A stretch of DNA of 64,000 nt from Leptospira chreensis. GTDB lineage: Bacteria > Spirochaetota > Leptospiria > Leptospirales > Leptospiraceae. The notes under the pieces are model-generated. The model was not told the DNA's origin. It saw only the letters and a list, made by a program, of their open reading frames with translations, and ran no database searches. The translations under genes were made by a program, and so were the position numbers. The stretch is from positions 310,001 to 374,000 of the forward strand of contig NZ_JAFFPS010000071.1 of the NCBI RefSeq assembly GCF_016919165.1, given 5' to 3'. Below, piece by piece: positions 1 to 8,629 of the stretch; within the stretch, counting starts at the first letter, position 1, and every line of letters starts with the position of its first letter.

Positions 1-1346
1 CTTTTTTTCCAATCAGAACTGGGAATGAAACCTGTTGCTTCCCCAGGAAGGTCGATTCCCGATTTTTTATCTAAACCGAATAACCTACAGTAGGCGAGGA
101 TTGGTTCGGCGCCTAATTTATATCCTAATTGGTAAAAATATACGGAATTGGATTTTTCCAAGGCTTGGGCCAAGTTGAGATCCCCGTGATTTTTTTTGTC
201 CCAGTTATAAAATACTTGGTCCGGTACCCCTTTGAATGTTGACTTCAATGTAAAATTTGCCGGACAAGAAAATGTTTGTTTGGGATCAAAATTGATTTTG
301 TGTTCACTTTCCATAGCAGCAAGGCCCACAAGGGTTTTGAAAGTGGATGCGGGTGGAAACCTAGATTGGATTGCTAAATTTAAAAAACCACCGTTGTTTG
401 TAACACGTGTAAAGTGGTTGGAACGATCCAGTTTGTTTTTTCCAGAAAGGATATTGGGATCGTAAGATGGATTGGATGCCATGGCTAAAACTTCACCAGT
501 GGTTGCTTTGATAGCTAGAACCGTTCCCCTAACACCCTTTAGGGCACGATAAGCGGCAATCTGCATATCTCGATCAATGGTGAGAACCAAATTGTTTCCA
601 GGAACCGAATGTTCGATGACTCGTTCTTCTTCGATATTTCCTTCGGTGTTTCTTTTTTGGATGCGGAACCCGTCTTGGCCACGAAGAGTCGTGTCATAAA
701 GAGATTCAATCCCACCTTTACCAATGAGTTGGTAGGTTTTGATTTCTTTTTCTTGAAGATCGCTCGTTGTTGGTTTTCCCACATAACCAGTTACATGCGA
801 GAGAGCAGGCCCCATATGATACACACGTGCTGGCGAAGAAACTAAATAAACATATTTATTGATATTATCTAAAACAAGGATTCGTTCTTGTTGTTCGCGT
901 GAGATCCCTTCTAAAAGCACAAAAGGTTCTCTCGAACGAATTTTTTTAATCATTCGCGAGTCTTGGAGTTCTTTTTCGTAATAAACGATGGGGATGGAAA
1001 GGGCTTCGCAGAATTTATAAATAAAATCTTTTACCTTTCTTGGATCGTTTTTCAGTAAACTTGTATTGAGAATGACGTCGAGAGATGCGGAGTTGGAAAC
1101 CAGAGGTTGGCTAGTTTCCGGAGTGAGAAAATTACGATCAAAAATATTCCCACGATCAGCAGGGATAGACTCACTTCTGCGGACAAAACGTTCGGCTTTT
1201 AGGGAGTTCTCACTTCCTTGTACAATCTGTAGATTGAATAACTGAAGGATATAGGCTGTTAATGTGAAAACAACCATACCTGTAAAAAAGTACAGTCGTT
1301 TTCGAAAACTAGTTTCTAAGCGAAACTCAGATGCCGACTGGCTCAT
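1..1346 (-). CDS. mrdA: Penicillin-binding protein 2, elongation transpeptidase (5' part; runs off the window)
   Basis: This is the N-terminal 448 codons of a class B penicillin-binding protein, the transpeptidase that cross-links new peptidoglycan during cell elongation. The reading frame has no stop before the window edge. After a short cytoplasmic leader there is one membrane segment (about residues 18-37), then the PBP-dimerisation region with the typical 'RGNIFDRN' motif. The catalytic SxxK motif is seen as STFK at S334-K337, and further on there is an '[12 protein letters not shown]' segment matching the second active-site region. The ATG (1344-1346) overlaps the mreD stop as ATGA, so translation is probably coupled to mreD. 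Being third after mreC and mreD is the usual order, and rodA would be expected next outside the window. The identification is firm; only the C-terminus is missing. Confidence 0.95.
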   Translation of the reverse strand, partial: MSQSASEFRLETSFRKRLYFFTGMVVFTLTAYILQLFNLQIVQGSENSLKAERFVRRSESIPADRGNIFDRNFLTPETSQPLVSNSASLDVILNTSLLKNDPRKVKDFIYKFCEALSIPIVYYEKELQDSRMIKKIRSREPFVLLEGISREQQERILVLDNINKYVYLVSSPARVYHMGPALSHVTGYVGKPTTSDLQEKEIKTYQLIGKGGIESLYDTTLRGQDGFRIQKRNTEGNIEEERVIEHSVPGNNLVLTIDRDMQIAAYRALKGVRGTVLAIKATTGEVLAMASNPSYDPNILSGKNKLDRSNHFTRVTNNGGFLNLAIQSRFPPASTFKTLVGLAAMESEHKINFDPKQTFSCPANFTLKSTFKGVPDQVFYNWDKKNHGDLNLAQALEKSNSVYFYQLGYKLGAEPILAYCRLFGLDKKSGIDLPGEATGFIPSSDWKK

Positions 1347-1858
1347 TGCCTCACCTCATCTGCATCTAATCGGAAGGCCCAGGAGAATAAAAAGAACAAG
1401 GCCGGACCGATGAATGCGTTGTACAAAGAAACATACAAAAAGGAATAACTTTGATTGGAATGAAAGAACATCAAAAACAATAGATAAGTAATGATTCTTG
1501 AAACCAATGTAAATCCAAGGATATAGATGGTAATGGAAATATAATTTTCCGTATAGGAAGTTCGCATCACCTTACCAACGATGTATCCGATGATGGCATA
1601 AGAAAAGGAATGGAGTCCAATTTTGTAATAAACAATATTGTCTCCACCGATTTCACCACCGAGTGCGGTGTCGGTGAGTAGGCCGCCAAAAAATCCAAGC
1701 CATAGTCCATAGAGTGGGCCTTTTCTTAGTGCAAAAAAGACAACAAAGATCACCATAAAGTCTGGTCGAACGGCATTTCCTAGTTCAAACAAATTCGATC
1801 CATTTAAGAAATGGGAGAGTAACAATCCAATGATGATAAAAAGTTTATCTAAAATCAT
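1343..1858 (-). CDS. mreD: Rod shape-determining membrane protein MreD
   Basis: A 171-residue, very hydrophobic protein with about five predicted membrane segments and almost no soluble part, as usual for MreD. It is thought to link MreC to the elongation synthases RodA/PBP2 in the inner membrane. The segment '[18 protein letters not shown]' is the recognisable MreD pattern (small residues followed by a G-x3-G-rich helix). Its ATG overlaps the mreC stop (ATGA at 1855-1858) and its own stop overlaps the PBP2 start (ATGA at 1343-1346), so the three genes form a tightly coupled operon. Sequence conservation in this family is low, and position in the operon supports the call as much as the sequence does. 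Confidence 0.9.
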   Translation of the reverse strand: MILDKLFIIIGLLLSHFLNGSNLFELGNAVRPDFMVIFVVFFALRKGPLYGLWLGFFGGLLTDTALGGEIGGDNIVYYKIGLHSFSYAIIGYIVGKVMRTSYTENYISITIYILGFTLVSRIITYLLFLMFFHSNQSYSFLYVSLYNAFIGPALFFLFSWAFRLDADEVRQ

Positions 1859-3036
1859 GGTGATGTCTCCTTAGGTCCTTCTTGGGTAGAAGGAGTGGAT
1901 GGGGCAGTTGGTGTAGAATCAGGTGTATTTGTATTCACAGATGGTTTTGTGTATTGAGGAGTTCCGAAAGTAGAAGGGAAGTTACCTTGCCTCTTTTCCT
2001 GTTCTTTTCCTTTTTTATTATAATCTTTTTCTTTTGGAAAATCGATTTCTCCAAAGTAAGGACCATCAATTTGAATTGTTTTTTCTGCCGGCCATTCTTC
2101 ACGCCATTTCTCTGGTTGTTTCTTTAGAACAATTACATGTAGAAGTTTGTCAAATTCAACAAACGGGCGTAAGATGGCAGTTTTGAAAGATCCATTTCTT
2201 GGGCCTTCTTCGATAATGGTTCCCACAGGGATTCCGGAAGGGAAAACTCCCGATCCACCAGAACTAAATACAGCTTTTCCAATTTTACTAAATCCTTCTG
2301 TAAACATTGTGTTTGCTGAAGTTGGTGGTGGGTTTGGACCCATGGGAAAATTACCAATGGCTTTGGGATCAATCACAATCCCTGCATCAATGTAATCTAA
2401 CAAAACATCTGTTCCGCGACCACTGTTCCCATTGAGAGAGGCCCAAAGGTTAGTTCCTGGAATGGCAACACCCATAGAAAAGTTGGAATTGATGATGGGT
2501 TGGATGACGGCCGATCCTTTGGAAACAGCAATGATCTTACCTACAAGTGCTTCTGTAAATTTACCCTTTTCATCCAAGGCCCGAGCGACCACTGGCATAT
2601 AAGGTTTGATTCCGACTTCGGAACCTTTGTTGATGATGATGGTGCGGTAGATGGCATTCAAACGAACACTCAAAACTTCGGCACGAACGGAAGGGTAATC
2701 CGTATGGAGTGGGAAGTTCAACTCTTGTCTGAGAATGTCATTCTCGGATTTGAGTCTTTCCACATCTTTGGAAAGTTGGCGGTATTCTTCCATCACGTTC
2801 AAACAAGAGTCGCGCTCTTCTCGGACACGTTCGAAAGACTCCAGTTTGTTATAGCTACTTTTGATTAAGGATCCGAAGGAATCAAAGGACCCAGAAAAAA
2901 AGTCGCCTACACCCTGAAAGCTGGCAATCCCTCTCACCATGAAGTTGCCGTTCCAAATTAGGGAAGTAAAGGAAAACAGGAATACGAAGAGTAGGGAAAA
3001 CAATTCGTCATTTTGATTGATGCGATTCCACTTCAT
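1855..3036 (-). CDS. mreC: Rod shape-determining protein MreC
   Basis: A 393-residue protein with the MreC architecture: a short cytoplasmic start, one membrane helix at about residues 12-30, a coiled-coil stretch (about 60-110, charged with regularly spaced leucines), then the beta-rich periplasmic core containing '[19 protein letters not shown]' and a second beta domain with '[14 protein letters not shown]'. MreC forms the periplasmic scaffold of the elongation machinery. The C-terminal roughly 85 residues are an added low-complexity tail rich in K/E and then P/T/S, not needed for the fold and likely disordered in the periplasm. The gene opens the mreC-mreD-PBP2 operon. Unlike in many bacteria, mreB is not directly upstream. 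Confidence 0.95.
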   Translation of the reverse strand: MKWNRINQNDELFSLLFVFLFSFTSLIWNGNFMVRGIASFQGVGDFFSGSFDSFGSLIKSSYNKLESFERVREERDSCLNVMEEYRQLSKDVERLKSENDILRQELNFPLHTDYPSVRAEVLSVRLNAIYRTIIINKGSEVGIKPYMPVVARALDEKGKFTEALVGKIIAVSKGSAVIQPIINSNFSMGVAIPGTNLWASLNGNSGRGTDVLLDYIDAGIVIDPKAIGNFPMGPNPPPTSANTMFTEGFSKIGKAVFSSGGSGVFPSGIPVGTIIEEGPRNGSFKTAILRPFVEFDKLLHVIVLKKQPEKWREEWPAEKTIQIDGPYFGEIDFPKEKDYNKKGKEQEKRQGNFPSTFGTPQYTKPSVNTNTPDSTPTAPSTPSTQEGPKETSP

Positions 3037-3094
3037 GGACTTATGTCACATTAATTTTATTGGAAATAATATTTCAAGCGCGAATCGAATTTGG

Positions 3095-3739
3095 CTAAAT
3101 TTTGAAGTCGCCTGGGCCCGTGACTTCAGGAAGGAAATAAAATGAGGAGGGAGAGGCCATTTTTGCCCCGCCTCGAATGGTTTGTAATCCTTTGGGACTA
3201 CGAAAGACGGTGACCCGAACGCTGTCCGCAGAAGGAAAGGACCCACCGACAAACCCCAACTTCAGTCGCACTTCCCCGGCACCAGGATCTACCACTTGTG
3301 CGAAATAGGTTTTAGATCCCATTTGGACAATGGCAAATTCCCGAATGTGGAAGAGAGGCCTGGGGTCGCTGGCATTTCCTAGAAATTTTGAAATGAGGGA
3401 AAGGAAGGCCGGAAAATCTGCTTGGTCCAAGGAAGATACGTAAGTGAGCAAGTGTTGGCGAAGGTATTCTTTGGCATGGTTGTGGGCAAGGATCACCCGG
3501 TGGCGTCTGTCCAGCTGGAAGTAAAACGACTGTAAAAGTTTACGTTCTCCTTGGTTGCAGCCGGCGCGAAAGGCCAAACGATCCAAACGTTTGCTATGCA
3601 TTCGGATGAGTTCTATCCTTTGGGTGATATAGGCCGAGATCCGAAACGAAAGGTAAAAGAAAAGAACGAGCAGGACAAGTTGTACCAGGGCAAATTCATG
3701 ATCCCCCTTCCAAATCCAAACTGGTCTTTCTGGAAACAT
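3095..3739 (-). CDS. Membrane-anchored protein of unknown function, possibly distantly PilZ-like
   Basis: A 214-residue protein I do not recognise with certainty. It has one N-terminal membrane helix (about residues 17-36), a helical middle part with the pattern 'RLDRLAFRAGCNQGERKLL' and then a beta-rich C-terminal half. The helical pattern (R-x2-LA-x-RAG, several charged residues, LL) recalls the N-terminal part of spirochaete PilZ proteins, but I do not see the RxxxR and D/NxSxxG motifs that would show cyclic-di-GMP binding, so this is only a lead. It lies 58 bp upstream of mreC on the same strand and may be cotranscribed with the elongation genes. The start at 3739 gives a short polar leader before the membrane helix. 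Confidence 0.7.
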   Translation of the reverse strand: MFPERPVWIWKGDHEFALVQLVLLVLFFYLSFRISAYITQRIELIRMHSKRLDRLAFRAGCNQGERKLLQSFYFQLDRRHRVILAHNHAKEYLRQHLLTYVSSLDQADFPAFLSLISKFLGNASDPRPLFHIREFAIVQMGSKTYFAQVVDPGAGEVRLKLGFVGGSFPSADSVRVTVFRSPKGLQTIRGGAKMASPSSFYFLPEVTGPGDFKI

Positions 3740-3809
3740 TGGTTGTTAGACGTATGGATTTTCCATTTTGTGCTTTAGTTGGGAGAGGGATGAGGTAACT
3801 TGGAGTTAG

Positions 3810-4535
3810 ATGGGAAAACCGAATTCTAAGATAAAAATGATTCCATGGATCAATTTTTTATTCATCCTACTTTTTTTAATTAAATGTGCAAATACAACCA
3901 CGGCAGAACTAAAAAAAGTTTCCCTAGAAAATTCGTTGAGTCACCAAAAAACGATTACCATTAAACTCAACAACTTCAAGGATCTAAAAACAAAGGTGAA
4001 GGTTTCTCTCCAAAACCTAAACTCGTTTGCTGCCGAAAACTATAAGTATGAAGCAGAGTATTCTTTTCAACAAACGATCGAAGGAGATTCGATCACCCTT
4101 GAGATTCCTGAAGGTAAATTTGTAGGCTCTATCTCATTACTGCCATCTCAAACAACTCCTTTTTACAAAAGTATCCAGGGGTTTCATACGATCTATTTCG
4201 GTACAAATAAAAATTATGCAAAAAGCGATTATAAAGAACCAAATTGTTTTTTGAACTATTTTCAAGGTACTCAATTGTTTTTACTTAAATCGTCTGCTAA
4301 TTTTTGCCCCATCCTTGATTTAACAGAAAAAAACAAAAATTTTGAATTTTCGATTCCAAAGGAAGACGAACTCAATCCGGAAAGAACACTTTGGGGTCTT
4401 TATCTAAGTATTTCCTCTGCCTTTGCCCCTGCTTTTGTATATTATCCCTATGCACCTTTTCTTGCCTTCCATGGAATTTTCGGAGCCACTCAAAACGTGG
4501 TAATGATTCAATTAGACAAACATGATTTATATTAG
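3810..4535 (+). CDS. Hypothetical lipoprotein
   Basis: A 241-residue exported protein. The N-terminus has a positively charged start, a hydrophobic stretch and a lipobox-like end 'LLFLIKC' with the likely lipidated cysteine at residue 26. The mature part has alternating polar and hydrophobic residues typical of a beta-rich domain, and then a hydrophobic stretch near the C-terminus ('SAFAPAFVYYPYAPFLAF') that resembles short lipoproteins in which two beta strands or a hairpin contact the membrane. No known domain was recognised. The gene is divergent from the minus-strand gene ending the mre region, and the DUF2071 gene follows 15 bp later, so the two may be cotranscribed. Confidence 0.65.
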   Translation: MGKPNSKIKMIPWINFLFILLFLIKCANTTTAELKKVSLENSLSHQKTITIKLNNFKDLKTKVKVSLQNLNSFAAENYKYEAEYSFQQTIEGDSITLEIPEGKFVGSISLLPSQTTPFYKSIQGFHTIYFGTNKNYAKSDYKEPNCFLNYFQGTQLFLLKSSANFCPILDLTEKNKNFEFSIPKEDELNPERTLWGLYLSISSAFAPAFVYYPYAPFLAFHGIFGATQNVVMIQLDKHDLY

Positions 4536-4550
4536 TTTGTAAATATACAA

Positions 4551-5261
4551 ATGAATAAAGAAATAGAAGACATATTAACTTGCACCGAACATAGGCCTTG
4601 GAAAATGCCAAACCAAAAATGGTTTTGGTACCAAGAGTGGAATGGTGTTATCTTTTTACATTATCAAATTGAAGAGAAAATAATCAGAGGTTTAGTTCCA
4701 GCTTCTTTGGAATTGGATTCCTTCGATGGGTCTTATTGGATTTCGGTTGTTGCCTTCTCCATGAATGAAATCCATACTAGACATACATTCCCAATCCAGT
4801 ACCTTTCCAATTTTCATGAAGTGAATTTGCGAACTTATGTAAAAAGTAAAAATAAGTCAGGTGTATACTTCTTAAGCATTGAAGCAGAAAAATTGATTCC
4901 CACTTTAATCGCAAATCTTCTTTCTGGATTACCTTACCAACATTCGCAAATTAAAAGATCCGCAAATTCGTATTCTTTGTTTGGGAAACGAGGCAAAATA
5001 GAAATTGAATTCAATATTACAAACCAACAATCCAATTCTTCAAAATTAGATTTATGGCTAACGGAAAGATATTGTTTATATAAAGGTAAAAATAATGATC
5101 CCATCCCTTTGGAAGTTCATCATAAACCATGGGAGTTATATGGTATCGATATTGGAGGTTTAGAGATCCAATACAATCAATGGAATCACATTGTCGATTT
5201 TCAGCATCCAGCATTATGCCATTATTCGCCAGGAGTCAAAGTAGTGGCTTGGAATCTGTAA
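4551..5261 (+). CDS. DUF2071 (YqjF-like) family protein
   Basis: A 236-residue soluble protein matching the DUF2071/COG3361 pattern: an N-terminal 'HRPWKMPNQKWFWYQEWNGV' segment, the 'GLVPASLELDSFDGSYWISVVAF' type region in which the substrate-like pocket of the acetoacetate-decarboxylase fold begins, 'NFHEVNLRTYV' (N-x-R-TYV is the family hallmark), 'GVYFLSIEAE', and a C-terminal 'LTERYCLY' segment. Members are widespread but their function is not established. No signal peptide or membrane segment is seen. It follows the lipoprotein gene by 15 bp. The family assignment is good; any catalytic role is open. Confidence 0.85.
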   Translation: MNKEIEDILTCTEHRPWKMPNQKWFWYQEWNGVIFLHYQIEEKIIRGLVPASLELDSFDGSYWISVVAFSMNEIHTRHTFPIQYLSNFHEVNLRTYVKSKNKSGVYFLSIEAEKLIPTLIANLLSGLPYQHSQIKRSANSYSLFGKRGKIEIEFNITNQQSNSSKLDLWLTERYCLYKGKNNDPIPLEVHHKPWELYGIDIGGLEIQYNQWNHIVDFQHPALCHYSPGVKVVAWNL

Positions 5262-5340
5262 CAGGGCAATGGCTGGCTATTAATATACAAAGTGCTAAAT
5301 GCACTCATTGGTTTTAGGAGTTTCGAATCCGATAATATAG

Positions 5341-5364
5341 AATCAATTGATTCAATTGAGAATC
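5341..5364. repeat. Overlapping short palindromes upstream of the TPR/CxxCH lipoprotein gene
   Basis: AATCAATTGATT (5341-5352) is a perfect 12-bp palindrome, and it overlaps GATTC-n6-GAATC (5349-5364). The two lie in the 211-bp gap between the DUF2071 gene and the next lipoprotein gene. They could be a regulator-binding site; there is no T-run, so a terminator is unlikely. The rest of this gap shows nothing recognisable. Confidence 0.3.
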
Positions 5365-5472
5365 GATGAAAGAAATAAAAAGTTAAATTCGGAAGTCTTT
5401 AGCTTCAAAATACGACTTGAAACTATATTCTTTAGTGTCATCCTTCAAACTTAAATAAGGTGAATCGATCCT

Positions 5473-6441
5473 ATGAAAAAAGTCATTGTATATCTTGTTC
5501 TGGTAACTGCGATACTTCACTTCTCTTGTGCCTTCTTTGCCATATCCACGGCTCCCAGTAAAAAACAGAATACCACCGAATCCGAGTTAGCCAAAACGGC
5601 GAATGATTTTTTTTGGAAAACACTTCATGGCGGCGATTATCATCAAATTCCAAAAGCGATTGAACTTTTAACAGCTGCTTATCTCGAAAATCCGAACCAT
5701 CCGGATTTGGCAGCACGTACGGGTTGGCTTCATATATGGAGATTGGCAGAAAGGAATCGAATGGCAAAGGTCCCTGCTACCATCACGGATGATATGACTC
5801 TTTGTAAAAAATATTTTTCGGAAGCCTATAAACTAAATACAGAGGATGCCCGTTACCTTGGGTTTCTTGGCTCCTGTACTCTTGCGGAAGGTACGGTTGA
5901 CAATGATGAACCTACAATTCGAAAAGGATACTTCCAACTAAAAGATGCGATCCAAATGTGGCCTGAATTCAATTATTTCACTGCAGGATTTGTTCTCAGC
6001 CAGTTGCCGCACGACTCACCCCAATTCAAAGAAGCATTGGAGATGCAGTGGGAAAATTATAATTTATGTGTCGGCGAAACAGTCGATCGAAGTAATCCCG
6101 ATGTTCAAAAATATATGAATTTAGAAACGAAAGAGGGAAACAAACGAGCTTGTTGGAATAGTTGGATTGCTCCTCATAATTTTGAAGGTTTCTTTTTAAA
6201 TATGGGAGACATGTTAGTCAAAAGTGGTGATCCAGAAACAGCAGTCAAAATTTACTTAAACGCAAAAAAATCAAAACAGTATAAGGACTGGAAATTCATT
6301 CAAATTCTGGAAAGCAGAATGAAAAATGCAGAAAGTAATGTGACTCATTTCCGAAAAATTCCATTACAACAACAAGCGCCAAATTATCCAACGATGATGA
6401 TTAACAGTCCATTCAGTTGTGTTGGGTGTCATCAGAAATAG
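5473..6441 (+). CDS. TPR-like lipoprotein ending in a CxxCH haem-type motif
   Basis: A 322-residue protein with a lipoprotein signal ('AILHFSC', lipidated Cys at about residue 19). The body is helical and reads as degenerate TPR repeats ('PKAIELLTAAYLENPNHPDL', 'CKKYFSEAYKLNTEDARYL', 'PETAVKIYLNAKKSKQYKDW'). The last eight residues are CVGCHQK preceded by serine, giving C316-x-x-C319-H320, the covalent haem c attachment motif. A single CxxCH on the extreme C-terminus of a TPR lipoprotein is unusual. It may carry haem c, or the two cysteines may do something else such as metal binding. I see no axial methionine that I could assign. The gene stands alone between two gaps and no cytochrome-maturation gene is nearby. 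Confidence 0.75.
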   Translation: MKKVIVYLVLVTAILHFSCAFFAISTAPSKKQNTTESELAKTANDFFWKTLHGGDYHQIPKAIELLTAAYLENPNHPDLAARTGWLHIWRLAERNRMAKVPATITDDMTLCKKYFSEAYKLNTEDARYLGFLGSCTLAEGTVDNDEPTIRKGYFQLKDAIQMWPEFNYFTAGFVLSQLPHDSPQFKEALEMQWENYNLCVGETVDRSNPDVQKYMNLETKEGNKRACWNSWIAPHNFEGFFLNMGDMLVKSGDPETAVKIYLNAKKSKQYKDWKFIQILESRMKNAESNVTHFRKIPLQQQAPNYPTMMINSPFSCVGCHQK

Positions 6442-6485
6442 ATTTTAAAAAAGGTTCTAGTCTTTAGATCTATGGATGCATATGG

Positions 6486-7169
6486 TCATTTAGCAGAAAA
6501 ATCCATTCCTTCGTTTTTATATAATACGAACTGATTTTTATATTCATAACTGTAAGAAATATGTGAATTTCTGGGAGTTAAAATTTCGAATTCGTTTGTA
6601 TTGTTTTTTTGATCGTCTTTCTTAAAAACCAAAATGGTTCGAATACACATCAGAAAGTCGGTTCCTGTTTTTAGGATTACTTTGTTATAAGGATAATCAT
6701 CATTCATATAGAAAGGAAATTTTTTAGAAATTCTACTCCCTCTTTTGTAATAGGAGTAAGGATAAAAATAGGAAATTCTAGATTCGTATGAATTGTCATT
6801 TAATTGAAAGTGATGATTTTCGATATCTTCTGTTATGTTAATTTCTTTTTCCTTATCAAAACAATACTCATACATAATATGGATTCTGTTTGGATCAAAC
6901 GGTTTGATCGCCAACTTTTCCTCTTTATTGAATGTGGAATTGTTGATATCACGAGTTATGAGTTTTAGGTTTTCTGATTCTATATAAAAAGCAGAATGAT
7001 GATAGTGTTTGGAGCCATAAAAGGCCGCTTCTTCAAATTTTATATTTGTTACGTTATCTAATCTATAATGAGAATTGAGTCCTGGAGATATGAGAGTTAA
7101 GGCACAAGCATGGAAAGAGAAAAAAAGAACGACAATCCATTTTTTTGAAATCATTTGATTGCATTTCAT
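6486..7169 (-). CDS. Hypothetical lipoprotein
   Basis: A 227-residue protein with a signal sequence ending in 'FFSFHAC', so the lipidated cysteine is probably residue 22. The rest is rich in Y, N, K, I and has no motif I recognise; many aromatic residues in alternating patterns suggest a beta-rich fold. It lies 30 bp downstream of the exported protein at 7200-8012 on the same strand, so the two are likely cotranscribed. No function can be given. Confidence 0.6.
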   Translation of the reverse strand: MKCNQMISKKWIVVLFFSFHACALTLISPGLNSHYRLDNVTNIKFEEAAFYGSKHYHHSAFYIESENLKLITRDINNSTFNKEEKLAIKPFDPNRIHIMYEYCFDKEKEINITEDIENHHFQLNDNSYESRISYFYPYSYYKRGSRISKKFPFYMNDDYPYNKVILKTGTDFLMCIRTILVFKKDDQKNNTNEFEILTPRNSHISYSYEYKNQFVLYKNEGMDFSAK

Positions 7170-7199
7170 CTAGACATACCCATTATCGCGGTGCCACTT

Positions 7200-8012
7200 T
7201 CAATCCGTTAAATCTACCTCTTCGAAGTTTTCTGTTTGATGGCGAAACATCCAAAGTTTATCTCCAGAATAAAAATTGATAAAAGCATCTCGCATCTCAA
7301 ATTGATAGATGCCTCGAAGCAGTAAATTCTGTTCGAATTGGGTCTCTGATGGAAGATCAATCACAAGAATTCTGCGTGTGGTGATGATGGCAGCTTTATC
7401 GTATAAATTGGCAAAAGATCGAATGGTTTCTTGCTCTAAACTTATGGTTTCCCAATGATTGGTATATCCATTAAATAAATACATTTTTCTGTCACTTATG
7501 ACTAAAGCCGATTTATGACCCGTTGCCACTCGATATTGTTCTTCCCCAAAAAAGTGACCTTTTTCCCATTCAATACTTGAATTACTAACGCCTAATAAAT
7601 TTTTCTGAGAGACTATTATACAAATATCTCCATAACACTTGTTATAGCGGATGTGTTCGCCACGTGTGGAGTAGGAAACTTCACTCCCATCCGACAAAAA
7701 TGCTTTTAAGGAAAGGTGGCCTTCCACAAAATTTATGGTTGTTTGGATGTAGGGATAGGCAGTTTTATCTGTAACAATATTTTCGAAATTGGTTACATCT
7801 AGCTTTACCGGTACAGTGGGCACATTAAAAATTCTTCGTTGTTCTGGAGAAAGTTTTCTTTTGTAGTTTTGGCTGGTTTCATATTCATGGAGCCGGCCAT
7901 CATCAATTCCGTGCCCAGGATTTGCATTCATGGAACCGAAGCAAAGAAATAAAAGTCCCGTACCAAAAACGAAGGAAATCAACGCTGTATAAGAAAAAAG
8001 TCGGACGTACAT
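7200..8012 (-). CDS. Hypothetical exported or membrane-anchored protein
   Basis: A 270-residue protein with an N-terminal hydrophobic segment (about residues 7-28, 'ALISFVFGTGLLFLCFG') that serves as signal peptide or anchor. The remainder is soluble and contains repeated short beta-strand patterns such as 'GHKSALVISDRKMYLFNGYT' and 'DKAAIITTRRILVIDL', reminiscent of propeller-type repeats, but too few to assign a family. Likely cotranscribed with the lipoprotein gene immediately downstream. Function unknown. Confidence 0.6.
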   Translation of the reverse strand: MYVRLFSYTALISFVFGTGLLFLCFGSMNANPGHGIDDGRLHEYETSQNYKRKLSPEQRRIFNVPTVPVKLDVTNFENIVTDKTAYPYIQTTINFVEGHLSLKAFLSDGSEVSYSTRGEHIRYNKCYGDICIIVSQKNLLGVSNSSIEWEKGHFFGEEQYRVATGHKSALVISDRKMYLFNGYTNHWETISLEQETIRSFANLYDKAAIITTRRILVIDLPSETQFEQNLLLRGIYQFEMRDAFINFYSGDKLWMFRHQTENFEEVDLTD

Positions 8013-8038
8013 TTAGGTTCCTTTCTAGTTAAAAAACT

Positions 8039-8629
8039 TTATACATTGTCTTCCGACAACCATTTCTCCGTATTAGACGGTGAATAGTTTTGGATGGTTT
8101 GTAATAGATCCTTACAAGTATGTTGTATTAGTACGAGGGGGGGATTTTATTTTTTAAAAAACCCAGAGGTCACCCTATTTTGCATGAGAGTGAGTAGGGG
8201 GTTATAAAATCCAAGCCAGTTGAAGATGATGATGGGTTTTTGGTGTAAACCTAACTGAGACCAAGTGATGACTTCGAAAAACTCTTCCATGGTTCCGAGT
8301 CCTCCAGGTAAAACCACAAAGGCATCGGACAAATCGAACATTTTTAATTTCCTTTCGTGCATACTTTCCACGAGGATGAGTTGGCCAAGTCCCGCATGTT
8401 CGATTTCTTTCTTTTTTAAAAATTTGGGCAATACACCGGTGACTGATCCATTTTTTGACAAACATCCGTTGGCCACAGCACCCATAAGGCCTACGCTCGC
8501 TCCCCCATACACTAAACCAATTTGGTTTGAACCTAAATATTCACCTAACTCATATGCTGCGGTCATATAGTAGGGGTCAAGTCCGGGGGATGATCCACAA
8601 TATACTGCAATGTTTTTAATTTGATTCAT
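8039..8629 (-). pseudogene. LOG-family (TIGR00730) nucleoside-5'-monophosphate phosphoribohydrolase, interrupted by one in-frame TAA
   Basis: The frame opening at 8629 encodes a LOG-family Rossmann-like protein, which in studied members cleaves nucleoside monophosphates to base and ribose 5-phosphate. 'VYCGSSPG' at the start, 'LVYGGASVGLMG' and the signature PGGLGTMEE (residues 108-116) with R93 are all present. It stops after 160 residues at a TAA (8147-8149), right after 'SGFFKK'. The same frame then continues without a further stop to a second TAA at 8039-8041, giving 'NPPLVLIQHTCKDLLQTI' and ending 'SNTEKWLSEDNV', which is what a LOG C-terminal helix looks like. Read through, the protein would be about 196 residues, the usual size. 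So either a nonsense mutation (for example GAA to TAA), a sequencing error in an A/T-rich run, or a functional short form. It overlaps the preceding gene by 14 bp. Confidence 0.75.
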
